Positions 9,987 through 23,013 of a stretch of DNA of 64,000 nt are shown one piece after another; the first letter of the stretch is position 1, and each line of letters starts with the position of its first letter. The position numbers and the translations under genes are program-made. The notes beneath the pieces are model-generated. The model ran no database searches. It was not told the DNA's origin and worked only from the letters and a program-made list of their open reading frames with translations. Origin of the DNA: Melampsora larici-populina 98AG31 (taxonomy: Eukaryota > Basidiomycota > Pucciniomycetes > Pucciniales > Melampsoraceae); the NCBI RefSeq assembly GCF_000204055.1, contig NW_006768859.1:61872-125871 (forward strand), read 5' to 3'.

Positions 9987-12917
9987 ATGTTACAATCCAT
10001 CTCTTCTTCATCATCATCATCATCATCATCACTATCCACTTTCAAATCATTCTCAACATATCTTATCATCTTACTTTCATTTCAGCTTCAAATCAAAGGT
10101 TAGCTTCATTCTTCTTATACTCTTCAATTGACTACATATCACTCATCAACCTCTTCGATTCATTCACTCACAGCTCATTCTACTAGATCTGAACCAATTC
10201 AATCAGTTTATCAACTCAACTCGGCTAGTTTACAAATCTTACCTCGTCTATCATCTCAATCTACTTCATCAACTACTCTCAACAAACGAAACCTTTATCC
10301 TCCTTCACCTTCTCACCTTCGTCACAATGATTCAATTCTCTTACGATTCTCAATCCCTCCATCTCAAAGAAACCCTTCATCAACTCAGTTCTCATTATCA
10401 TTACATCCAACTCCAGACTTGATTCATCCTGATGCTAAAATCAATTATCACTCATTCGATTCAGATACCGGTCAAACTACTCTTACCACCCTTCCACTCC
10501 TACCAGAGCATGTTTTGGCTTACACCGGTTGGGTCATTGATGAGTCTAGCCTTGAGACTTGGTGGGCCGAAGAACATGCATCAATTGTAAGACCACCAGC
10601 TTGGGCTTCATCTTTTGACGATCCAAGGGTGTTGGGATGGGCTAGGATCTTGGTGCATGATACAACTCAAATGAAATCTCATGATCATCTTGATCAATTA
10701 GTTTGGGAAGGTTCTTTCACCGTCAAGGGTCAACTGTGGCATGTTAAACCGTTGGAGACTTTCAATCAAATGAGACATTCAAAAGATATCATGCCAATCC
10801 CGATGGCTTCGCATGCTCGTGGTGGCCTTGTAGCTTGGTCTGAAGATGATGACGCTATCCAGTCGGACAACACCTCAACTGATTCTCATATCAATGCTAT
10901 CTCCTCTCAAAATCCTGCGAGCTGTGGACATGACAATTTAGCTTTCAATGTCGATCCTGAACATCAGGTTTATCAAACACCTTCAGCATCAGACGCATAC
11001 ATATCTAGCCAGTTTCAATTCGGTCCTTATGGTCCCTCATCATTATCTACACCATCAATGACAACCCTCATAGAATCTCTTTTTGGCTTACCTATCTCTC
11101 GTCCAATGACCAACTCTAGATCTCAGTTTGCTCATCCCTCGCGCGTCAATAACCTTCTTAAACGGCAAATACTCTCTAGTGACATCTCGGGCCTCGGAAA
11201 CACCTCAATGTCTAATTTTATCAACTCCATTGGAACTACCACTGGATGTCCTATCGAAGCAAGGGTGGCCTTCATTGGAGTCGCAGCTGATTGTACCTAT
11301 GTATCTCGATATGGAACTCAAGACGCAGCTCGAACCGCGATCCTCAACAATGTGAATTCTGCATCGGCATTATATCTGAAGACTTTTAATGTCTCAATCG
11401 GTGTAGTCGAATTGAATGTTCAATCATCAGTCTGTCCCAAATCACCCGATCCAAAACTCCCTTGGAACATTGGTTGTCCTGAATCTGGTCCTCAGGGATT
11501 AGACCTCAATCAACGCTTGAGTGCCTTTAGTCAATGGCGTGGTAACAAGGGCGGTAGCGATGGAGCTGGACTATGGCATCTGATGACAAATTGTTCAACG
11601 GGTAGTGAAGTCGGGGTTGCTTGGTTAGGACAGTTATGTCAAGTCGATGCTACTGCTGGATCATCAGGTCAAGTCACCAGTGGGACAGGTGTCACCGCCT
11701 CTTCCGCAAATGAATGGACGGTCATGGCTCATGAAATGGCTCACAACTTTGGTGCGATTCACGATTGTACAGGTGGATGTAGTCTGACTAGCAGCTGTTG
11801 TCCAATGTCATCATCATCTTGTGATACAAACTCTAATTACATCATGTCGCCAGTCGCGACCAAGAAGAGTACTGCATTTTCACCTTGTTCCATCGGTAAT
11901 GTCTGCACTACCCTTCGAGATTCGCTCAATACGACTTGCTTGGTGAAACCTGGACAAAGAAGTGTTATTTCTCTCCAACAGTGTGGTAATGGAATCGTCG
12001 AACCGGGTGAGGATTGTGACCCGGGTCAAGGTTCAAGTCCATGTTGTGATGCGAAGACATGTAAATTCTCGAGTGGATCAGTCTGCGATCCTATCAACTC
12101 ACCTTGCTGCACATCCACCTGTCAATTTGCTTCGTCGGATTTGGTGTGTCGGCCATCGATTGATCCTCAATGTGATCAAGTAGAAAAATGTACGGGTCGT
12201 GATGCAAGTTGTCCTACTGATGGATTTGTCGAGAACGGGAAAAGTTGTGGGGATTCTAGTGCCGGTCTTACCTGTGCATCTGGAATGTGTACGAGTCGAG
12301 ATCAACAATGTCAAGTTCATGGTACCTCACTTCGGTTGAAGAACGCTTGCCCTGCATCGGCCACTTCAACTTGTCAAGTTGCTTGTGTTGATCCAACTGG
12401 TCGAGCTGATTGTGTTATTCTGAGTAATAACTTTGTAGATGGGACCACGTGTGGGTATGGAGGTAGGTGTTTACAAGGAAAGTGTCAGAGTGGAAGTGTA
12501 TTAGATACTGCCAAGTCTTGGTTTATGTCGAATTTATCGATTGGAATTCCAGTGGTCATTGCGGCTGGAATTCTAGGCTTAATGATCTTATTGGCAATCG
12601 GGAGGTGTCTAGTGAATATGTTCAGGCGAGGCGGAGCCAGAAGAACATTCACTCCATCCAATGTTCCAATCCTTCCTAAACCTGAAGAAGGCGTGCAGCC
12701 ACCACCACCATCACATCCACACAACTTACAGCCTACGTTACATCCGATGTATCTACCTCCTCCTGGTCCACCTCCGGTCGCACCTCATAATCATAATCAA
12801 GGTGGATGGGTCGATCCTACTGCGTGAGTTGCCTTCATAGACTTGCATCTCTCTTGGCTGATTTGCTGACCCTTTTTTTATCTCTTTGTCGAATTTAGTT
12901 GGAACGGCAGGGCTTAA
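9987..12917 (+). CDS. ADAM-type metalloprotease, membrane-anchored
   Basis: Three exons: 9987-10098, 10174-12823 and 12899-12917; 926 aa. Exon 1 encodes a Ser run and a hydrophobic signal sequence (STYLIILLSFQLQ). A prodomain follows, with a cysteine-switch-like CGHDNLAFN. The reprolysin-type catalytic domain has the zinc motif HEMAHNFGAIHD (~residue 557) and Met-turn YIMSP. Next come a disintegrin-like domain from ~641 (CGNGIVEPGEDCDPG), a Cys-rich region, a transmembrane helix at ~827-850 (IGIPVVIAAGILGLMILLAIG) and a Pro/His-rich cytoplasmic tail. The last intron (GTGAGT to TTTAG) changes the C-terminus to ...DPTAWNGRA. The family cleaves extracellular or cell-surface proteins; the fungal substrate is unknown. 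Its close paralogue lies convergently at 13601-16114. Confidence 0.88.
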
Positions 12918-13600
12918 ACTTACTCAACTTATCAATACTTTTAACCAAATTTTTATAATCACTTGATTGCTCATGCCTGGAAGATATAAACATACACGGA
13001 CCATATCTTTTTTCATCAGACGGAGCCTTTGCAGGATTCATTACTTTTCCATTCGATACTTAATCATGCATTTATATATTATCCGTAACACTTCTCTGGA
13101 CATCGCACTTGATCTTGGTTTAATTCATTGGATTCGATCGATCGCTCTACGTGCTCAGAAAAGGAAATCATCTTCAGATCAATCAATATCTTTCTGAACA
13201 AAAATAAGGGTATATAGTTGATCTTTGTAGGATTGGTCTTCACTTTTCCATCTCGTCGTTATTTTCTATTGTTCTATTTGAAGTGTTAAGTGATCCTGAC
13301 AACCTTGCTGTAATAAGATAAATATATCATATTATCATTATTAGTTTTCTTTCAATGCTTTTAAATCTACTTACCGGTTTGTACTTCTCACTTTAGTTAA
13401 GACGGACTTTATAGGCTATCTCGTGTACAGTATATGCCAAGTCAATAATTTCAAGAAAAACAAACAAATCTAGTCAAAGAATATTTTGCACAAGCTCTTC
13501 GTGCCAACAAATAATTCACAAAGGTCCGTTTGAAAAAAAGGAGGTAAAATTTAAAGAACCCATTGGATTTCTTCATAGATTAACTCCACACAATTGAAAG
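12918..13600. other. spacer between convergent ADAM genes
   Basis: A 683-bp AT-rich region between the 3' ends of the two paralogues, holding both terminators. No coding signal. Confidence 0.5.
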
Positions 13601-16114
13601 TTACAGAAACCAAGATTTATCAGCAGCATTGCCTGATCGATGTCCTCCTTTACAAATGCCTTGTACGCATTGTCCTCCATTTCCACAACTTGTTCCATCC
13701 AAGAATTTATTCTCCAACAAGATACAGTCCGCTTGTCCGCTAGGATCCACGCATGCAAGTTGGCATGTTCCAGTCGCTGTTGGACCGCACGCAGTCTTCA
13801 ATCCTAGATGAGCGCCTCCTACCTCACATTGTTTATCACGACTTGTACATAATCCAGAAGCACAACTAAGACCAGCTTCAAGAGTTCCACACGTCTTACC
13901 ATTCGCTGCTGCCACATTCTCAGGACATACCGCACTTGTACCTGTACATTTTGCAGATTGATCACATTCCAGATCTCTAGCTTCCCGACAGATCACATTA
14001 GATGGTTCGAATTGACATTGAGCCGTACAACATCTTTCTGAGTTTAATGGGTCACATACGGCTCCTTTGACAAATTCGCAGGTATTCACATCACAACAGT
14101 CACTACTTCTTCCTTCACCTGGATCACAATCTTCACCGGGTTCGACAATTCCATTTCCACATTGTTTTAAAGAGATGACTTGACGTTGACCAGGTGAGAT
14201 TAAACAGGATAAATCAAGCCCAGGAGTTTTTAAGGCTGTACAGATATTACCGATCGTGCAAGGTGAGAATTCGGAACTTGGAGTTGATGATCGAGGTGAC
14301 ATGATATATTCTGCATTACTATCACAGTATGTAGTTGACATTGGACAACAAGTGTCTGTTGATGTACATCCTCCAACACAATCGTGAATAGCACCAAAGG
14401 AATGACCAATCTCGTGAGCCATGACTGACCATTCGTTGGAAGTAGAAGCCGTCACACCCGTTCCACTCGTCACTTCTCCTTCTGTACCATAAACTGCTCC
14501 ATTAACACATACTTGACCAAACCATGCTACTCCTACTTCATCTCCACTTGGACAATCTGTCATCAAATGCCAAAGTCCTGCTCCATCACTTCCTCCTTTG
14601 ATTCCACGCCATTGACTAAAGATACTTAAACGTTGATTGAGATCGATTGAACTACAAGCCATGTTCCAAGGTGTATCTTGATTTGGTTTTTCGGGACATT
14701 GAGGAGCTTGAACGTTCATTTCAATGATACCTAAGGAAATATTAAAACTTTTGGCAAACAGACCTGAAACTGAATTTAGATTGTTTAGAATTGATGTTCT
14801 GGCATCTTGTTGAGTTAAATATTTTGAAACATAATTACAATCTGCTGCAATACCCATAAAAACTACTTTTGATTGTGATGGACATCCTTCGGTTGAACCA
14901 ATCGAATTAACAAAGTTTGATGAAGGTAAAGTAGATGAACCTGAGATATCTTTGTCTAGTGAGCTTCGCTTGTAAATTTTTTTCGATCGTTCAGATGATG
15001 ATGATGATGATGATGATGGTTGAGGAGATGTGATGAAATTTCCATCAGTTGAAGGATGTGGGTAGAGAGTTCGACGTAGGAGGGATGGTAAAAATGCACT
15101 AGAATGGTTTTGTTGAATTGTTGATGATTGATAAAGTTGACGATCAGGATTGATGTTGAATGCTAACTTGTCATGTCCACACATCAGTGTTTGTTGAGGG
15201 GTTGGATGAGGAAAAACGCTAGACTCAGTCTCGACAAATGAACCATTTAAAGCGGTGATATAAGATTCAGTATCATAATCTCCTTCACGCCAAGCCACTA
15301 GACCACCACGAAGATGAGAAGCTGGAGGGATTGGGATTGGGTCTTCTGGATGTTTGATTCGGTTAAAGGTCTCTAAAGGTTTGATATGCCAGAGTTGACG
15401 ATTGATAGTAAAAGAACCTTCACAAGTGAATTGATCAAGATGATCATGAGATTTGATTTGAGTAGTATCATGAACCAAGATCCTAGCCCATCCTAAGACC
15501 CTTTGATCATCAAAAGATGAAGCCCAAGTTGGTGGTGTTGTGATAGATGCATGTTCTTCTTCCCACCAACTCTCAACACTTGATTCATCAATCACCCAAC
15601 CTGTGTAAGCTAATACATGCTCTGGTAAAAGTGGAAGGGTAGTCAAAGTACTTTCACCGGTATTTGAATCCAATGAATGATAATTAATCTTGGCCTCTGG
15701 ATGAATTAAATCTGTAGTTGGATGTAAGACTAATGTGAATTGAGTTAGAGAAGATGAGTTTTTTGAAAAAGAAGTGGTACTGATAGGTATTGAAAAAGAT
15801 AAAAGGATTGTATCATTGTGACGAAGATCAGAAGGTGAAGGTGAGAGTTGATTTCTTTTCTTTAAATGATTTGATGATGATGATGATGATGATGGATTAG
15901 ATGAGAGACGTGGTAAGATTTGAAGATTGGTTGAATGAAGTTGATGAACTTTTCGAATGGGTTGAGATCGAGTTGAGTGAGCTTAAAGAAGTTGAATAAT
16001 ATCAGTCTTGATTCAGCATTGAAGAGATATTCTCAACCAAAACTTACCGTTAGTATGATGATGATGAAGGAGAATCAACGAAAGCCATGAAATTAACAAC
16101 ACACAAATTGACAT
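13601..16114 (-). CDS. ADAM-type metalloprotease paralogue without membrane anchor
   Basis: Two minus-strand exons, 16114-16048 and 15981-13601; 815 aa. Exon 1 is a signal peptide (MSICVLLISWLSLILLHHHH). The intron has the same position and phase as in the paralogue, splitting the Ala codon before HSTR. The prodomain has CGHDKLAFN; the catalytic domain has HEIGHSFGAIHD (~residue 545) and YIMSP; the disintegrin and Cys-rich regions are present. The frame stops at SWFL, exactly where the paralogue continues into its transmembrane helix, so this protein should be soluble and secreted. A possible late splice after ...SWF would add only a few residues and no helix. Similarity to the neighbour is very high over the prodomain and catalytic core and low in the Ser-rich linker. 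Confidence 0.85.
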
Positions 16115-17262
16115 CTCGATCAGAACAAGAAGCAAGACCAATCAACTTCGAATGCAAGACAAACTATCTTAAAAGAAATAGATGGGAAGTCTGACTCTTT
16201 AGTGAATCTAAAGTGACTTATTGAATCTCTCAAACTTGATCATGACTGAAGTTCTGTACCGCTAAAAATTATCATCATCTTGACTTCAAAGGATGAACAA
16301 GTAAAAGAAGATCTCAAACTGATACTCAAGCTCAGTTTCAAGTTCGATTTTCCTTGTCGTTGTAACAACTCATTCGAAAATTTCACATAATTGAAGTTAG
16401 AAACGATGAACAATTGATTTTGAAACATGATCGATTGGACTGCAATTCCTTGAAACAATCCTTGGTTTTTTTTCGTTTTCTTTGATGGATACTATTTGTT
16501 TTGGAAATGGGGCGGTGAAAGATGAGGGTTGTGAAAAGAGATTGAGCTGCGGGAATCTATAGGTTTTGGTAAGCTTAACTAAGCCCGTTAAGCTTAAGGT
16601 TTTGGTCTTTCGACCATGTGCTTGAGCGATTCCCGAAGCTTGCTACTTGCCATCAGCCTGCGAAATTCAACTTGTTCAGGATCTCTCTTCATCATCTTCA
16701 GCGATGATGTGAGCTAGTATGATGAGAAGAGAAAAAAATCTAAAACGCTAAAAACTTGTTGTGAACTAGGATGGATGTACTTCAAGTTCAACTTTAGACG
16801 ATGACTTTAAGAACAAGCTAAACTTCCTTCATGTTGATAGGTATAGGTTGAGGAATTTCAAGTCGAGCTTTCAGTTCTTCTTAACATGGTTACTCAGACC
16901 GAGGGCTACCTACAAGTTCAAAGAAGTGAAAATTGACTATCTTGAGAAAAACGAACTGAGAGTTCATGAAGATTACCACCACAACTTGAGTACATATTTC
17001 ATTTGGTGAACTGGATCTATAAAACAATCTCTACGAATCATTATATCCATCTTCTTTGGAACTGAATTTGCACCTTTGACTAACTACGTCCAATAGATAC
17101 AAAAATCCGTCTTCAATCCATCTTTCGGTTTAATAAAATTGTTTTTTCTAAATTCTAGTGCAGGTTCAAGTCTTTAGGTCTGCCACCTGCCATTTGAAGA
17201 CACAACTCTGGGCAGAAAGATTGATCCAACACATGATGGTAAAGAGTCGATCGATACACAAT

Positions 17263-17277
17263 TGTGTGTGTGTGTGT
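17263..17277. repeat. (TG)n microsatellite
   Basis: A short GT/TG dinucleotide run. Confidence 0.8.
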
Positions 17278-17569
17278 GGCAGTTTTGTTACAAGATGGAT
17301 GCCAGAGAATTGATCTTACCACTGGTATGACTATGAGATTTTTTTGTTGGCTTGCTTTGACTTGCCACGAAGAATTCAAGTATGTACAGCAGCATATAAT
17401 CAATATCCATGAGAATGTCTTAACTTTCATCAACAACTTCAACTTTACCGCCAGCTGGGATTCACACCAAAACTCCCGCCTGTGGCACTGGCAGACTGTA
17501 GTTGATGGACGATGACGATCACTCAAGAAAAACTTCAACTCAACAAAGCTGGATCGTGCAAACAACACG

Positions 17570-17765
17570 CAAACCCCCCGTCGGTCGCGCGATGCCGCAC
17601 CAGCCACAGAAAGGTCGTGCTGCGATTCGCCGCAGCGTTTTGTCAACGCCATCGCAGCGCGGTCGCTGGGAACGAGGGCGAACATGGTGTTGCTAAAAAA
17701 ATCGCCGCGCATCGCAGGCCACTAAGGCCGCGGGGAAAATCGCAGCGCGCCGCCGCCGGCTGTGT
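17570..17765. other. CpG-rich block
   Basis: A locally GC-rich, CpG-dense patch with repeated GCGATxCGC, CGCAGCG and GCCGC motifs in an AT-rich surround. It resembles the composition of the block at 34092-34450. Probably a fragment of a GC-rich non-autonomous repeat; no coding function supported. Confidence 0.4.
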
Positions 17766-20700
17766 GAGGGGACACAGAGATAGAGAAAAATAAGGACAAG
17801 ATCTGATGAGAAAGGTTCAATTCATGAAAGTATAAGAGATTATAAGAAGTGTGAGAATTAAATTAAGGAAAGTATTAGAAAGAATCATAAGTTTATGGCC
17901 ATCAAATCAAAGAAAGTAGTAGAAAGAGAAGTGTAACAGTATTTAAGATGTAAATTAAACAAAGGAGAAGAAAGTATGATACTCAGATGTATAACAAATG
18001 AAAGAACAGATAAATTAAAGAGACACAAGAATTGAAACTATAGACTAGTCTACACAATGTTGATTGCTGTTTTCTGTTTAACTAATTTGTTTTCCTAATA
18101 CCATTTCAGATAAGTGACTGCTTCTCCAAAACCCCCCTCTGGCTCTGCCCCCTCTTCAGCCACTTGCATGAACATACAAGTGGTGACATTGTTGGTGGGA
18201 GAAGGCCACCACAGTCTGTTGTGCAGACATCAATGACAGCAGCGCAGGTGGACCCCGGTTTGGAATAAAATAGTGCCTTGGTGTAGTGATCTGGCTTGTT
18301 ATTTAAGAATACAGGATCCCTTGAAACCTGAATCCGAAATCTCTCCTAGATGATAACTTAAGCTGCGCTGTTTTTCTTTTCCTAAAAGAGAAACAATGAT
18401 GATGATCTATGATTACGAAAAACTCAATAAGAAAGAAAAGAAATCTAATACAATACTAACGAGAGCTTCGTATAAATAGTAAAATAAAACAAGATCACAT
18501 AATCCTATGATCAAACAACAGGTGAGATGACGCCTTATACATAATGAAACATAACCTTTGACAAGACTAATAAGAGATGAAATGAAATGACAAAATGATT
18601 CCTAAGTCCTGCACATAAAAGAAAACGCGTCCTGCCATGACAACTGTCTATCCATTACACTTGGAGTCTTTAATCCAAGGTGAATATGTTAGTGGTACTG
18701 GTTGAATAATTTCAGCCTCATTTTCAGAAGACAGATCTTGGTCCATGACGACCACAACAGGTCCCTGAGCAAAAATCAATCAAGTATTCAGCTATGATGA
18801 TTGTTAGGGTAATCAGGGTATAGAAAATATGACCTGTGAATTCAAATCCTGTGTCTTCTTAGGTACATTCTTTGTTGCAACTCAAGCAAGTCAGTTATGC
18901 TGGTTGATAACTTAACTAGTGTAAAAATATTCTGACCTGTGAATCCAGAACTTGCTTCTTTTTTTCCAACTCTCTTGTGTTACTGCCAGGGCTGGGTGGG
19001 ACTGCCTTACATATTTTATTGGTCTGAGAAGTCTTTGCAGCAGTTGGGGATCTCAAGTTTCTTGCTTTGCTGGGCCTTGGATGGTGAGATGAGCTGTGGT
19101 CCAAGTCTTGTGTAGCTCTTTGCTGGTGATCTGGTGATACCGTGTCTGGTGAGGTGTGCACAAAGCACTGGTAGCACAAAGCCAGGTGACAGCTGAGATG
19201 GGGAGCACTGAAATAGTTGTTGCACAGCAGTCAGTGATAACAAAAAAGGATTCAAAGTGGTGCTTGATGTTGAAGCAAAAATGTCAGAATTAAGAAAGCA
19301 AAATCCAATACCATTTTTTGATAAGGAAAGATATGATAAAGTTAATTGATGATTGGAAGAAGGAAAGATTGGGGATCAGAATGAGTGCAAGATTTCATAT
19401 TAAGAAACAAAGATGTTGCTTATACTTGTGACAAAGGATAAACTTATGTAGAGATTTTTGAGCAACTACAACTCACTTCTCATGTGAGAAATCCACTTTT
19501 AGTGGTAAGTCCCTTGCTCAAGTCTTGTGCCTTTTGTGGGGGACTTTGTTACGTTTGGGGTTCCCCCTGCGGTGATCTCGCTGTGATTGCGGCCTGGTGA
19601 AATTGCCGTGAAACCTATGTGGCGGCCCAGCTATAACCCAGAGAGTGTTTGGTCCACTTCAAAAGAGGCTCAACCACAGCTCTGTTGCAGTTTCCAGCAG
19701 GGGGTTTGTGTGTTGTTACAAATCTGGATCACAAAACTGAACATAGATGATCTTACACTTTGTATATACAGCCAGTTTGACATTGATTTTTTTTTGAAAA
19801 ATTTGTGTCCTGAAAAACTGGACACAAACAAAAATCCTGGGTTTGGGGATATGTGATTGCAGGCAGCAAACTTGCTCTTGCTCAGACTCCCAGTAATCAT
19901 CTGGTGTCAATCTTGTGAACTAGAAAGATCAACATATATGGCAACAATGGACATCACTGATTTCTGGGAATTGTGCCACATTGTTTGATATGAATTGGTA
20001 CCCTAACTAAATAAAAACTTTAGTCAGAGACTGAATGATGGGTTTTACTTACTTTTGCACATCAGCACTTACTCAAGACAACCCAATTATTTTCAAAACA
20101 CTGTATGATCCCTTGGTTGTGAGAAGTTGATCAGTGAAGTGTGTCATCCCAAAGTGATTATTTGTGAGAAATTTGCATCCAAAATCCGCTTTGGGATTTG
20201 GCTTAAATCTGAATTCTTATTCAAGCAAAAATGTAAAGGAATTTATTTTTGTGATGGGCCCAAAACTGGTCAGATTTAGTTGAAAGTGACCAACATGAGG
20301 CAGCTATGTGAGAAAGACAACATGTGAACTGGAGAAAAAGTGTGAGTAGATTAGGAGAATGCTGAAAGGGAATTTGAGATACTGATGTTGAATACCAGAA
20401 TTAAAAAACCATGTATGGAAATTGTTTGATTATGAGACAGGTCACAAACTTCAAGCATCTAGCGTCTGCCACTGGTAACTTGGGCACATGAATTTGATTT
20501 GTGAAATCACAGGCAAAGAATAAATTTCTCAACAAGTGTGACCTTCTGATAGTACTTTCTTTACCCTGTGGCATAAAATATGAGTGAAGAATCCTGAGAT
20601 CAAGCTCTCATGTCGAGTTGACATGAGAGTTTTTATATCATAACTGTGAGTCTCTATAAAAAATATGGCGGCCCGTAATGGACATTTTCCAAATATATTC

Positions 20701-20926
20701 ATGAAGTATTGAAGACGCGTGTTGACGATACGTGAGGTGATCGAAGTGGTATGGTACAATAAAATTTCAAAGCCTTTGTCGACTGGTACAGAGATGATAG
20801 TAGTCGTCTACTGTGAGATGATGCGATGAAAGTTTGAATTCACAGGAGAGTACTTACAAGGTACAGGTTTGACTGATGATCTATTGATGGATTAAGCAAG
20901 ACAAGCTGGGGATTGATGCATTTTCT

Positions 20927-21450
20927 TCATAATTCATCCGAATGGAGGTTAATCTTCTTGGGTAAAGGCATCTTGGGAGGGATATGTTCAGCTTTTTGTT
21001 TTCCTGGCCTTCGAGCTACTAAATCTTCTGGCGGAGGTACGCCGAGATTACTAAATGATGATTCAGAAACGTGTCAACAGTTTTCAAGAAAATCGTCAAA
21101 ACTTGAAGATATAATATCAATCATTCATCGTATCTATGCTACTCACTTTGGGTCATGGTTTGGGCTTGTAGGATTCAGATGTTGAAGTTTTTGCCATACG
21201 TGCCAAGTGAGATGATCAGGTGTGAGAGAAGGTCTGAAAGGTTGAGTCAAATAAGCTCGTAAGAGCTTTGGCGAGAAAAGGAAAACCTGAAGAAGTGTCA
21301 ATCAAAAACAATCAATCAGCCGAGAATCAAAAACAATCAACCATACACGTCATAAGAAAGAGGTCTGTCTATACTCACTGAACCAAGACCGATGAGAAGA
21401 CCTAGAACAATCAGTCTGATATTAAGGAAACCAAATCTTGAGCTCGTCAT
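20927..21450 (-). CDS. small single-pass membrane protein (111 aa), unknown
   Basis: Three minus-strand exons: 21450-21379, 21286-21147 and 21050-20927. Introns are GTGAGT..CAG and GTGAGT..TAG; the sum is 336 nt. The protein begins MTSSRFGFLNIR, then a 15-20 residue hydrophobic helix (LIVLGLLIGLGSVFLF). A short amphipathic part with Trp residues (HLTWHVWQKLQHL) follows, then a polar Pro/Lys-rich tail ending LHSDEL. The size and N-terminal helix suggest a small mitochondrial or ER membrane protein. The C-terminal SDEL is HDEL-like, but the N-terminal helix makes lumenal retention only one possibility. Family not recognised. The gene is easy to miss because no exon exceeds 140 nt. Confidence 0.55.
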
Positions 21451-22000
21451 TCCTTTCAGTTTATGATGATCTTTATGACTGTTATACTCAATGGGAAGGT
21501 GTTCATCAAACTTTCAGCCCAGTTGACTCTGGTTCCAGACGGTAAGTTGGCGTGAATCGTGATGGAGGCATGAAGAAGAAGTGACCATTCGAATGAATGC
21601 CTGATTGCCATGTCACAGTCTGGTGGAAAATGGCGTGACAGATTTCTGAACAGCTCGAGTGACATGCTTTATGACAACAATCTATAAAGCAGCCTGGATC
21701 AGAAAACCGTCCTCGTGTAGCGAAGCCATTCGAACTAGGTCTTGGACTTCAATCCTTTCATCGATTATAATCTTCGCATTGTCTGATGACTTCCAGGATT
21801 AGGCTTCCGATCAATCATTTGAAGCTTTATCGTGACTGATGAATACGTCCGAAGCCGTATGAGCCCTGACGTCACCAGTGACCAAGGAGTGTGCTCGTTT
21901 AGATCGCATCCAAGAGAAGCTATGTACCCCAAGGATAGCGGTGGACGAGAGTGTTTGAGTCAGTTCTGCGGATATGTAGTCAGATCTATCGCATTCACAT

Positions 22001-22186
22001 TTACGACAACGTCTCTAAATCACTCAACTTTTCAGCTGTGCCTCCAGATGAGCACGCAACCCCGCCATTAAAAAATGTTCCGAATAGGGCTTTATGTTTC
22101 ACGGTGTTATTGTTTTGGTCAAGTAGACCGCGAAACTTATCGCTCTGAGCTTGGAAGGACCCAGCTTGGTAGTCGAGTTGCCGCAT
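22001..22186 (-). pseudogene. fragment of an unknown duplicated sequence (copy A)
   Basis: A short minus-strand frame containing NTVKHKALFGTFFNGGVACSSGG. It resembles copy B at 22651-23013 (GDQNQALFGIFVNDGSVVTGNSGG) and more weakly copy C at 25316-25621. No start with a signal peptide and no complete exon structure were found. Likely relic copies of one small gene family. Confidence 0.3.
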
Positions 22187-22650
22187 GTCGATTCGTCGGT
22201 CATTTTTGCCACGTTAATGTCGGGAGAATTGTGCGCTTTTGGGGAACTAGCGCCATTGATTGTCGCAGAGAGCTATATCATGAGAAGCACGAGATGATTT
22301 GCCTGTCTGGGTTGATGATGATTGCCTGCCTTGCCTTACTATTGTCATAGATCACCCGGCAGGCTGTGTCAGGTGGTGGATCCGTGGCTGGAAATAAGTA
22401 GCATGCGCTATAGTCAGCAAGACCATCACGGCAGATGACGGAGAGTCAAGACTAAGATAACTCAGCGTAGAGAAATGAGTGTTGTTTTGGAGAATTCATC
22501 AAAGATCTTTTCGCGCTCGACGGAACGCTCGGGAGAGTCGTGTAAAGACTGATATCGTGGTGAAGGACCGACAATCTTGGAAACACAACTAAATAGAATC
22601 TTGACCGCTCTTATAGGGATCAAGATCTGGTACATTCACGAATATGTTGA

Positions 22651-23013
22651 TTAGTACCAATCATTCAACTTGTCATCTTTCACAGATGGTCTGGTAAACA
22701 TACCTCCAGAATTACCAGTGACTACAGACCCGTCATTGACGAATATTCCGAATAGTGCTTGGTTTTGATCACCTGGGTTGTTGATATACTCAACTTGGAA
22801 TATACGCACAGAGAATGTCATGATTGGAGATGACACCGAGTGTTGGGCGAGTCTACAAAGCTCGAAGGTGTCGAGGTTTGCGATTGAGGTGCTATATGTT
22901 ATACACGATATACCACTTCGACGCCTGAAGTTTGCCTGCTTCAGCATGTGCAAGATAGTACATGTTGGCACCTCCTTGTCTTTCCTGGCTTGTAATCGAT
23001 CAATATTCTTCAA
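22651..23013 (-). pseudogene. fragment of an unknown duplicated sequence (copy B)
   Basis: A minus-strand frame of 120 codons with NNPGDQNQALFGIFVNDGS. A GTATGT donor after GNSGG and a CAG acceptor about 90 nt on could extend it by a short exon. It resembles copies A and C; domain unknown. Confidence 0.3.

Larger units (their letters stand above)
16115..20926. other. gene-poor, repeat-rich region
   Basis: About 4.8 kb with no convincing gene. Contents: upstream region of the second ADAM gene; AAGCTTAACTAAGCC at 16571-16585, like the terminus of the foldback element at 53618; a (TG)n run near 17263-17277; and a CpG-rich block at 17570-17765. Short minus-strand frames near 18916-19255 lack recognisable domains. 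A hairpin with arms CTCTCATGTC / GACATGAGAG lies at 20605-20614 and 20620-20629. Confidence 0.45.

Noticed and set aside
10128..10173. ADAM start at the plus-strand codon near 10128
   Set aside because: This is intron 1 sequence; the start at 9987 gives a signal peptide and matches the exon structure of the paralogue.
17155..17712. 185-codon minus-strand open frame
   Set aside because: Runs through a microsatellite and a CpG-rich repeat block, has no domain, no splice support and overlaps equally long frames on the other strand.
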